5,016 nucleotides of DNA, taken from the NCBI GenBank assembly GCA_902766185.1, contig CACXCQ010000083.1:1-5016 (forward strand), read 5' to 3'. Within the stretch, counting starts at the first letter, position 1; the number at the start of each line of letters is the position of its first letter. Positions 1 through 5,016 of this stretch are shown one piece after another. Made by a program: the position numbers and the translations under genes. The notes beneath the pieces are model-generated. The model saw only the letters and a program-made list of their open reading frames with translations, was not told the DNA's origin and did no database searches. The DNA comes from an uncultured Eubacteriales bacterium (GTDB lineage Bacteria; Bacillota; Clostridia; Peptostreptococcales; Anaerovoracaceae).

Positions 1-558
1 ACCTTCGTGGTGCTGGCCTTCGGCGGAAGCCAGGGGGCAGGCCGTCTGAACCGCGAGATGCTCCGGGTGATCGAAAAATACAATGGAGACAGCACAACGC
101 AGGTCTGGCTTGGCGCAGGCAGCTACTACTACGACGCCATGCAGACCGAGTTTAAGGAGAAGGGCGTCGAACTGAAGGACAACATCATGATCGCGGAATA
201 CATCCACGATATGGCCCGGCGGCTGGCGGCCTCGGATCTGGTCATCAGCCGAAGCGGCGCGCTGACCGTTGCCGAGGTAGCGGTAAGCGGAGTGCCGGCG
301 GTGTTCGTCCCGTTCCCCGACGCCGCGGGAAACCATCAGTACTACAACGCCATGGCCGTGGCGGAGAAGGGGGGAGCCATCGTCATCTCCGAAGAAGATC
401 TGGAGAAGGATCCCCTGATCGGCCGGATCGAACAGATCAGGTCCGACCGGAGGCTGTGGCAGGATATGTCCGAAAACTGCAGAGCCTGCGGATCTGCCCG
501 GGCCGTCCGGGACATCTGCGATATCATCATGGAAGATTACAATGAGCAATCAGAGTGA
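1..558 (+). CDS. murG: MurG, C-terminal half (partial, 5' end outside window)
   Basis: UDP-N-acetylglucosamine:undecaprenyl-pyrophosphoryl-MurNAc-pentapeptide GlcNAc transferase. It makes lipid II from lipid I on the cytoplasmic face of the membrane. The frame is open from base 1, so the gene is cut by the window edge; the 185 visible codons are about half of a usual MurG (about 360 residues) and cover the C-terminal GT-B domain. Visible codons 8-17 read GGSQGAGRLN, the glycine-rich loop of MurG. Codons 85-92 read SGALTVAE, whose Glu binds the nucleotide sugar ribose in the family, and codons 111-117 read NHQYYNA, the Gln-rich donor site. The GTG at base 7 falls inside the conserved core and is not a start. 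The stop lies 17 bases inside ftsQ, which suggests coupled translation. No frameshift or missing motif is seen. Confidence 0.96.
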   Translation, partial: TFVVLAFGGSQGAGRLNREMLRVIEKYNGDSTTQVWLGAGSYYYDAMQTEFKEKGVELKDNIMIAEYIHDMARRLAASDLVISRSGALTVAEVAVSGVPAVFVPFPDAAGNHQYYNAMAVAEKGGAIVISEEDLEKDPLIGRIEQIRSDRRLWQDMSENCRACGSARAVRDICDIIMEDYNEQSE

Positions 559-1465
559 CAAGACCCGGAGGATGGACACCCTGACCGAGGATTCCGGCAT
601 CGAGGAGAACATCGAAGCCGCAAAACCCGACGAAGTTGCCGGGCCGGATGAACCGGCGGAAGCGGCAGAGGACATCGGGTTTTCGCTGGAGGATGCCGAA
701 GCGGAAAGGCGGCCCCATCCGAAGAAAAACAGAAAACACAGGAAAAAGAACAGGATCCTCCGGCTGCTGATCGTGGTGGCCGCCATCGCTGCTCTTTTTG
801 CCGTTGCTCATCTGCCGGCCTTCCAGATCACGGAGATCCCGGTCATTGGCAACAAGACCGTCACGGACAAGGAGATCCTGAAGCTTTCCGGGATACACAA
901 GGGAGACAGCATTTTCCTGCTGAACCCCTGGGGCGTCAGCCACAAGATCAAAAAGAACCTCTACATCGAAGACGCGAAGCTGCAGCGGGACCTGCCGGGA
1001 ACCGTGGAGATCATCGTCCGGGAGAGGGAGGCTTCCGCCCAGTTCGCCATGACCGGCAAGGATAACAAGACGTCCTACGTGGTGACCGACAGCCAGGGCA
1101 TGGTCATGGGCATATCCGACAAACGCCAGAAGGTGACCATCGTCGACGATGTGGTGGTGGCCAAGGCCACGGAGGGAGACGAGATCCGGATCAAGGAGAC
1201 GGACGTCTACCACAAGGCCATGGACCTGATCGCCGCAGCGAAAAACGGGGACCTTTATTTCAAGCGGATCCATATCAAGGGAAGCCTGGTCCACGCCTAT
1301 ATCTATGATGGACTGGTCTGCAAGGGAAGATACAGAAATATCATCGACAGCATCCAGAGCGGAGAGCTGAAATCCGTTGTTTACAGGCTTTATCAGGAGG
1401 ATGTGGAGAAAGGGACCATAAATATAGGGGATAATAATTATTGTTCCTTTACGCCCCAAAAGTAA
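542..1465 (+). CDS. ftsQ: Cell division protein FtsQ/DivIB
   Basis: Single-pass divisome protein that works with FtsL and FtsB/DivIC at the septum; called DivIB in Gram-positives. The 307 residues fall into the family layout. There is a cytoplasmic tail of about 71 residues, acidic and Ala/Glu/Pro-rich at 12-55 and strongly basic at 56-71 (many Lys/Arg). One membrane helix follows at about 72-91, then a POTRA domain from about 94 (FQITEIPVIGNKTV, the typical strand and turn) to about 165, ending near EIIVREREASAQF, and then the extracytoplasmic beta domain. The basic run before the helix fits the positive-inside rule. The ATG at 542 is preceded by GGAAG at 531-535. The start overlaps the murG stop, so the two genes are probably co-translated. 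The last codons are AT-rich, unlike the rest of the gene, and appear to carry the ftsZ promoter. The family call rests on architecture and position, since FtsQ sequences diverge greatly. Confidence 0.9.
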   Translation: MSNQSDKTRRMDTLTEDSGIEENIEAAKPDEVAGPDEPAEAAEDIGFSLEDAEAERRPHPKKNRKHRKKNRILRLLIVVAAIAALFAVAHLPAFQITEIPVIGNKTVTDKEILKLSGIHKGDSIFLLNPWGVSHKIKKNLYIEDAKLQRDLPGTVEIIVREREASAQFAMTGKDNKTSYVVTDSQGMVMGISDKRQKVTIVDDVVVAKATEGDEIRIKETDVYHKAMDLIAAAKNGDLYFKRIHIKGSLVHAYIYDGLVCKGRYRNIIDSIQSGELKSVVYRLYQEDVEKGTINIGDNNYCSFTPQK

Positions 1466-1476
1466 TATGATATACT
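1448..1476 (+). promoter_or_regulatory. Predicted ftsZ promoter (sigma-A type, extended -10)
   Basis: A -35 box TTTACG at 1448-1453 (4 of 6 to TTGACA) is separated by exactly 17 bases from a -10 box TATACT at 1471-1476 (5 of 6 to TATAAT). A TGA directly precedes the -10 box, giving an extended -10 (TGnTATACT). The expected transcription start is near 1483, which would leave a leader of about 27 bases containing the ftsZ ribosome binding site GGGAGG at 1498-1503. The -35 lies inside the end of ftsQ. An AT-rich stretch at 1424-1445 sits where an UP element would be. This is a prediction from spacing and sequence, not shown activity. Confidence 0.6.
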
Positions 1477-1485
1477 ACATGTAGT
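1474..1485. repeat. Perfect 12-base palindrome over the ftsZ -10 / start region
   Basis: ACTACATGTAGT equals its own reverse complement. It overlaps the last three bases of the predicted -10 box and covers the predicted transcription start. A second inverted pair, TATACT at 1471-1476 and AGTATA at 1491-1496, encloses it with a 14-base spacer. In a readthrough transcript the two pairings would compete for the same bases. Its position is that of an operator, but no known regulator site is recognised. Confidence 0.5.
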
Positions 1486-1509
1486 TTCAGAGTATACGGG
1501 AGGTATTCA

Positions 1510-2646
1510 ATGTTACAGTTTGAAACAAATGAGTCAAACCTGCAGGAAATCAAGGTAATCGGTGTCGGCGGAGGCGGATGCAACGCCATCAACCGCATGA
1601 TCGAAGCGGGGATGCAGGGGGTCACATTTATTGCAGTCAATACAGACAAACAGGCCCTGACCAGAAACAGAGCAGAGACAAAAGTACAGATCGGTGAGAA
1701 ACTGACCAAAGGTCTTGGCGCAGGCGGAAACCCCGAAATCGGACAGAAGTCGGCAGAAGAGAATCTTGAGGATCTTCAGAAGTTCATTTCCGGATCGGAC
1801 ATGGTCTTCATCACCTGCGGCATGGGCGGCGGAACAGGAACAGGAGCAGCGCCGATCCTGGCGAAGATCGCCAAGGATATGGGGATCCTGACCGTAGGCG
1901 TCGTCACCAAGCCCTTCCGTTTTGAAGGAAAGAAAAGGGGCGAGCACGCGGAGCTGGGCATCAAATTCCTGAAGAAATACGTGGATTCTCTGGTGGTAGT
2001 TCCCAACGACAAGCTGCTGGAGACCGTTGAAGAGCAGACTTCCCTTTTGGAAGCCTTCTCGCTGGCGGACGATGTGCTCAGACAGGGCGTACAGGGCATC
2101 TCCGACATCATCGTGGACGATGCGCTGATCAACCTGGACTTCGCGGACGTCACCACCATCATGAAGGACAGAGGAATCGTCCACATGGGTGTTGGCAGAG
2201 GAAGCGGCGACAACAAGCTGGAAGACGCGGTATCCAACGCCATCAACAGCCCGCTGCTTGAGACCAAGATCTCCGGCGCGAGAGCTGTCCTGATCAACAT
2301 CACCGGCGGAAGCGGACTGACGATGTACGATGTGGACAAGGTCGCATCCAGGATCGAAGAGGAAGCCGACGACAACGCCATCATCATTCTGGGTACTTCC
2401 ATCAAGGAAGAAATGCAGGATGAGATCGCCATCACCGTCATCGCGGCAGGTTTCGAGAAGACTCCGACAGGATCTTTCCGGGACGACACATCGATCCCCA
2501 GCATCAGGAACACCATGGAGCTGAGCGCGGAAGAGGCACCCAAGCCGGAGCCCTCCAGAAACACAGCCAACTTCGAAGGTGTGCCGGACAACGACAGACC
2601 CAGCTATCTGGGCGGGATCGACATTCCGGATTTCCTGAAGAGATAG
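1510..2646 (+). CDS. ftsZ: Cell division GTPase FtsZ
   Basis: Tubulin-like GTPase that polymerises into the Z ring and recruits the divisome. The 378 residues are the usual length. The nucleotide-binding part has GGGGCN at 20-25, NTDKQAL at 44-50 and the tubulin signature [10 protein letters not shown] at 106-115. The loop that completes the neighbouring subunit's active site, NLDFAD, is at 208-213 with its catalytic Asp210 and Asp213. The C-terminal GTPase-activating domain runs to about residue 320. A short linker rich in charge and proline follows, then the conserved tail peptide ending [11 protein letters not shown], which binds partners such as SepF, ZapA-type proteins or FtsA. The start is set by GGGAGG at 1498-1503, six bases before the ATG. 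All catalytic residues are present. No ftsA lies between ftsQ and ftsZ, so another anchor such as SepF would be expected elsewhere; that is inference. Confidence 0.99.
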   Translation: MLQFETNESNLQEIKVIGVGGGGCNAINRMIEAGMQGVTFIAVNTDKQALTRNRAETKVQIGEKLTKGLGAGGNPEIGQKSAEENLEDLQKFISGSDMVFITCGMGGGTGTGAAPILAKIAKDMGILTVGVVTKPFRFEGKKRGEHAELGIKFLKKYVDSLVVVPNDKLLETVEEQTSLLEAFSLADDVLRQGVQGISDIIVDDALINLDFADVTTIMKDRGIVHMGVGRGSGDNKLEDAVSNAINSPLLETKISGARAVLINITGGSGLTMYDVDKVASRIEEEADDNAIIILGTSIKEEMQDEIAITVIAAGFEKTPTGSFRDDTSIPSIRNTMELSAEEAPKPEPSRNTANFEGVPDNDRPSYLGGIDIPDFLKR

Positions 2647-2655
2647 GACAAGAAA

Positions 2656-2676
2656 ATGGTTTGCAATAGCCGGTGA
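2656..2676 (+). CDS. Possible six-codon leader frame after ftsZ
   Basis: An ATG at 2656 opens a frame coding MVCNSR and stops at TGA 2674-2676. AGGA at 2645-2648, overlapping the ftsZ stop, lies seven bases before the ATG, which is good ribosome binding site spacing. The stop falls at the apex side of the left arm of the 12-base inverted repeat, so a terminating ribosome would cover that arm. The peptide has no Phe codon, so it is not an obvious attenuator for pheST. It may well be chance; there is no conservation evidence here. Confidence 0.2.
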   Translation: MVCNSR

Positions 2677-2693
2677 AACGCCACCGGCTATTG
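2664..2693. repeat. Perfect 12-base inverted repeat (hairpin) between ftsZ and methyltransferase gene
   Basis: The arms CAATAGCCGGTG (2664-2675) and CACCGGCTATTG (2682-2693) are exact reverse complements around a six-base loop AAACGC. The RNA hairpin would be stable, with seven G/C pairs out of twelve. It is followed by ACGTACTTG, not a T-run, and the opposite strand also lacks one, so it does not qualify as a classical intrinsic terminator. It could be a weak or factor-assisted terminator, an RNA processing or 3'-end protection structure for the ftsZ message, or a copy of a dispersed palindromic element. Confidence 0.75.
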
Positions 2694-2704
2694 ACGTACT
2701 TGAA

Positions 2705-2722
2705 GGAACGGTTTTTCGTTCC
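2705..2722. repeat. Second small inverted repeat before the methyltransferase start
   Basis: GGAACG (2705-2710) and CGTTCC (2717-2722) pair around the loop GTTTTT. The left arm includes most of AAGGA at 2703-2707, the only Shine-Dalgarno-like run near the following gene. It ends ten bases before the ATG at 2733. A six-base stem is weak evidence on its own; its nearness to the larger hairpin makes it worth noting. Confidence 0.4.
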
Positions 2723-2732
2723 GCGCACCAGT

Positions 2733-3497
2733 ATGAAAGTTATCGCTTCCCGAGAGAATCGCATATTCAAACAGGCCTTAAAGCTTCTCCGAAAGAAATC
2801 CCGTGACGAGACAGGGCAGTTTCTCCTGGAGGGAACGAAGCCCCTCCGAGACGCCCTGGAAATGGGACTCATGATAGAGAAGGTTTTTGCCTGTTCGGGG
2901 AAGGAACCGGACGGCTGGATCCCGGAGGACAAATGCGTCTTTCTGGAGGAGAAGCTGTTCCGGGAACTGTCGGACACCGTCCACTCCCAGGGCATCATCG
3001 CCGTTGTCCATAAGCCCGTCTACGAAGGAGAGACCTTCATGAACGAGGTGCAGGGGCCCCTTCTGATCCTGGACAGGATACAGGACCCGGGAAACGCCGG
3101 CACCATGGTGAGGACCGCGGAGGCGGCCGGCTTCGGCGGAGTGGTAGCACTTCCCGGAACGGTCGATCTCTACGCCCCCAAGACCATACGCTCGGCGGCA
3201 GGATCCCTTCTGCGGATGCCGGTGATGACGGACATCAGCCGGGAGAAGCTGATCCCGCTGATCAGGGAAAGCGGCAGGATGCTGGTGGTCACCTCCCCGG
3301 AAAACGGGAAGGACTGCTTCGAGGTGCAGATCCCGGAGAAGTCCGCGCTGGTCATCGGCAACGAGGGCAGCGGCGTCAGCGAGGAACTGCTGGCGGCATC
3401 GGATCTGCGGGTGATCATCCCCATGGCGGGGAGGATCGAGTCCCTCAACGCGGCGGTAGCCGCGGGGATCCTGATGTACCGCACGGGCAGAGAATGA
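2733..3497 (+). CDS. TrmH/SpoU-family RNA 2'-O-methyltransferase (YsgA/RlmP-like)
   Basis: S-adenosylmethionine-dependent ribose 2'-O-methyltransferase of the knotted SPOUT class, acting on rRNA or tRNA. From the ATG at 2733 it has 254 residues. An N-terminal substrate-binding domain (about 1-100) opens with MKVIASRENRIFKQ and includes the family's FLLEG motif at 30-34. The catalytic knot domain has motif 1 DRIQDPGNAGTMVRTAEAAG at 114-133 with the key Arg127, motif 2 ALVIGNEGSG at 205-214, and motif 3 IPMAGRIESLNAAVAAG at 229-245. Its place before pheS matches Bacillus ysgA (rlmP), reported to methylate a guanosine of the 23S rRNA A-loop; the exact target here is inferred from context only. 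The frame extends upstream to a GTG at 2673, but that adds 20 residues unlike the family and starts inside a hairpin, so 2733 is preferred. No clear ribosome binding site precedes any candidate start. Confidence 0.9.
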   Translation: MKVIASRENRIFKQALKLLRKKSRDETGQFLLEGTKPLRDALEMGLMIEKVFACSGKEPDGWIPEDKCVFLEEKLFRELSDTVHSQGIIAVVHKPVYEGETFMNEVQGPLLILDRIQDPGNAGTMVRTAEAAGFGGVVALPGTVDLYAPKTIRSAAGSLLRMPVMTDISREKLIPLIRESGRMLVVTSPENGKDCFEVQIPEKSALVIGNEGSGVSEELLAASDLRVIIPMAGRIESLNAAVAAGILMYRTGRE

Positions 3498-3539
3498 ACA
3501 GACAAAACATTAACAGAAATACAAGAAGGTAACAGACAA
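3497..3539 (+). repeat. Short direct repeats in the A-rich gap before pheS
   Basis: AACAGACAA occurs at 3497-3505 and again at 3531-3539, with a partial copy AACAGA at 3512-3517. The gap is strongly A-rich and holds the pheS ribosome binding site AGAAGG at 3524-3529. No promoter, hairpin or T-box element is seen in its 41 bases. The repeats may be a by-product of low-complexity, A-rich sequence that keeps the start region unfolded. Confidence 0.3.
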
Positions 3540-4561
3540 TGCAGGAACAGTTAAACAAAATACTGGAGAGCGCGAAGGCGCAGCTCCAGGAAGCGAAAAC
3601 ACACGCGCAGACAGAAGAGATCAGGGTGCGGTTCCTCGGCAAGAAGGGGGAACTGACCGGGATCCTTCGCGGCATGGGCAAGCTTTCCCCCGAGGAGAGG
3701 AAGAGCACCGGACAGATGGCCAACCAGGTCCGTGCTGAGATCGAGGCCATGCTGTCGGACAAGTTCGAAGCGGTGAAGGCCGCGGCGAAGGAAGCCCAGT
3801 TCAAGCTGGAGAAGATCGACGTCACCGAGCCGGGCAGGCTGGAAGGGCTGGGAGTGAAGCATCCCCTGACCATCACCATGGATGAGATCTCCCGGGTATT
3901 CCGCAACATGGGATACTCCATCGTAGAGGGACCCGAGGTGGAGACGGTGTTCAACAACTTTGACGCGCTGAACGCCGGACCCGATCATCCTGCCAGGGAC
4001 ATGACGGATACCTTCTACATCAACGAGGACATCCTGCTGCGGACCCAGACCTCACCGGTACAGGTGCGGACCCTGCTGTCCCAGAAGCCGCCCATCAAAG
4101 TGATCTCCCCGGGACGGGTGTTCCGCTGCGACACACCGGACGCCACCCACTCCCCCATGTTCCATCAGGTGGAAGGACTGCTGGTGGACGAGGGCGTGAC
4201 CATGGCGGACCTGAAGGGCACGCTGGACAGCTTCGCCAAGCAGCTCTTCGGAACCTCCACCCGGACCAAGTTCCGGCCCCACCATTTCCCCTTCACTGAA
4301 CCCAGCGCGGAGATGGATGTGTCCTGCTTCAAGTGCGGCGGCAAAGGCTGCCGGGTCTGCAAGGGCAGCGGCTGGATCGAGATCCTGGGATGCGGAATGG
4401 TCCATCCCAGCGTTCTGGAGGTTGGCGGACTGGATACGGAGAAGTACACAGGATTCGCCTTTGGCCTGGGCGTAGAGCGTGTGGCCATGCTGAAGTACGG
4501 CGTAGATGACATCAGATTGTTCTATGAGAACGATATGCGTTTCATCAATCAGTTCAAGTAG
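3539..4561 (+). CDS. pheS: Phenylalanyl-tRNA synthetase alpha subunit (PheS)
   Basis: Catalytic subunit of the alpha2beta2 class II synthetase that charges tRNA-Phe in the cytoplasm. At 340 residues it is the normal bacterial length. The N-terminal 1-90 region is helical and charged, like the tRNA-binding coiled coil. The catalytic core shows FDALN at 141-145, HPAR at 150-153, class II motif 2 around 192-213 (GRVFRCD, then DATHSPMFHQVEG), FTEPSAEMD at 252-260, and motif 3 GFAFGLGVERVAMLKYG at 305-321 with its essential Arg314. Ala307 is the pocket residue that aligns with E. coli Ala294, the usual Phe-specific form. Residues 263-274 form C-x2-C-x4-C-x2-C, a pattern seen in many Firmicute PheS proteins. 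The start is supported by AGAAGG at 3524-3529, nine bases upstream. pheT follows after 21 bases, so the two subunits are surely co-expressed. Confidence 0.99.
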   Translation: MQEQLNKILESAKAQLQEAKTHAQTEEIRVRFLGKKGELTGILRGMGKLSPEERKSTGQMANQVRAEIEAMLSDKFEAVKAAAKEAQFKLEKIDVTEPGRLEGLGVKHPLTITMDEISRVFRNMGYSIVEGPEVETVFNNFDALNAGPDHPARDMTDTFYINEDILLRTQTSPVQVRTLLSQKPPIKVISPGRVFRCDTPDATHSPMFHQVEGLLVDEGVTMADLKGTLDSFAKQLFGTSTRTKFRPHHFPFTEPSAEMDVSCFKCGGKGCRVCKGSGWIEILGCGMVHPSVLEVGGLDTEKYTGFAFGLGVERVAMLKYGVDDIRLFYENDMRFINQFK

Positions 4562-4582
4562 ACAGTCAGGAGGAAGATAGCG

Positions 4583-5016
4583 ATGTTAGTTCCAATGGAA
4601 TGGTTAAATGATTATATTGATCCGGGTGTTTCCACGGAGGAGTTCTGCGACAGGATGATCATGTCCGGCTCCAACCTGGAGACCTGTGAGGAATTCGGCC
4701 AGGGCATCGAGCGGGTCGTGGTAGGGCGCATCGAGAAGATCGAACCCCATCCCGACGCGGACAAGCTGGTGATCTGCCGGATGGATGTGGGAGCACCGGA
4801 TGGAGAACTGCTCCAGATCGTCACGGGAGCACCGAATGTGTTCGAGGGAGCATATGTGCCGGTGGCCCTGCACAAGAGCCGGATCCCCGGTCCCCTTCAC
4901 GGCCAGCCAAAACAGGAGGGCGGCGTGAAGATCACCAAGGGCAAGCTCCGTGGCGTGGAATCCTACGGAATGCTGTGCTCCTGCAGCGAGCTGGGCTATG
5001 AGGACAAGGTCGTTCC
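4583..5016 (+). CDS. pheT: Phenylalanyl-tRNA synthetase beta subunit (PheT), N-terminal part (3' end outside window)
   Basis: Large non-catalytic partner of PheS. It provides tRNA binding and the editing site that removes Tyr from tRNA-Phe. The first 144 codons of a gene usually near 800 are present and the frame is open to the last base. The N-terminus MLVPMEWLNDYID is typical of the family. Residues about 42-144 form the EMAP-II-like OB-fold tRNA-binding domain: VGRIEKIEPHPDADKL at 47-62, QIVTGAPNV at 78-86, and the closing KITKGKLRGVESYGMLCS at 116-133. The editing (B3/B4) and anticodon-binding domains lie beyond the window. The start is set by a strong AGGAGG at 4568-4573, nine bases before the ATG. 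The short spacing from pheS and the lack of a terminator between them indicate one transcript. Confidence 0.98.
   Translation, partial: MLVPMEWLNDYIDPGVSTEEFCDRMIMSGSNLETCEEFGQGIERVVVGRIEKIEPHPDADKLVICRMDVGAPDGELLQIVTGAPNVFEGAYVPVALHKSRIPGPLHGQPKQEGGVKITKGKLRGVESYGMLCSCSELGYEDKVV

Noticed and set aside
527..1459. 310-codon open frame on the minus strand covering ftsQ
   Set aside because: It is the mirror of a GC-rich gene with biased third positions. It has no recognisable motif, and ftsQ on the + strand has the full family architecture.
1534..2591. Long minus-strand frames opposite ftsZ (216 and 271 codons) and a 64-codon + frame at 2330-2524
   Set aside because: They are shadows of ftsZ, which is conserved end to end; their translations are low-complexity and match no family.
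2664..2693. Classical intrinsic terminator for ftsZ
   Set aside because: The stem is perfect but is followed by ACGTACTTG with no T-run, and the opposite strand has none either.
2691..2719. Promoter with -35 TTGACG at 2691 before the methyltransferase gene
   Set aside because: No acceptable -10 box is found 16-18 bases downstream, and the box is part of the hairpin arm.
2673..2732. Extended methyltransferase start at GTG 2673
   Set aside because: The extra 20 residues do not look like the family N-terminus, the codon lies in a hairpin arm, and there is no ribosome binding site. It is kept only as an alternative.
3445..4512. Minus-strand frames opposite pheS (115 to 170 codons)
   Set aside because: They lie within a fully conserved synthetase gene and have no motif or start context of their own.
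1..5016. CRISPR array, tRNA or rRNA gene, insertion sequence or phage gene
   Set aside because: No spaced repeat array, cloverleaf-like segment, transposase or integrase motif, or terminal inverted repeat was seen; about 95% of the window is core coding sequence.

Overview
This window looks like ordinary core chromosome from a Gram-positive anaerobe of the Firmicutes (Bacillota), most likely a Clostridia-type lineage with fairly GC-rich coding DNA. The assignment is inferred from three things: the FtsQ/DivIB-FtsZ arrangement without ftsA, the Firmicute-style PheS with a C-x2-C-x4-C-x2-C insert, and a SpoU-family methyltransferase directly upstream of pheST, as ysgA is in Bacillus. Genus cannot be read from the sequence alone. 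Everything is on the + strand, and the only gaps are 44, 86, 41 and 21 bases.

Bases 1-2646 are the tail of a division and cell wall (dcw) cluster. The C-terminal half of murG (lipid II synthesis) overlaps ftsQ/divIB (divisome POTRA protein) by 17 bases, and a complete ftsZ follows. The ftsQ-ftsZ junction carries the best regulatory signal in the window: a sigma-A-like promoter with an extended -10, whose -35 lies inside the last codons of ftsQ. A perfect 12-base palindrome overlaps the -10 and the predicted transcription start.

Bases 2647-2732 are a short junction with two inverted repeats (one a perfect 12-base stem) and a possible six-codon reading frame that starts just after the ftsZ stop. 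Neither hairpin has the T-run of a classical terminator, so readthrough into the next genes is plausible.

Bases 2733-5016 hold a translation module: a TrmH/SpoU-family rRNA/tRNA 2'-O-methyltransferase (ysgA/rlmP-like), complete pheS, and the first 144 codons of pheT, which runs off the window. PheS and PheT form the alpha2beta2 phenylalanyl-tRNA synthetase. No T-box leader fits in the gaps before the methyltransferase or before pheS.

I did not find a previously undescribed system. The points worth a second look are at the two intergenic junctions and in the joining of the division genes to pheST.
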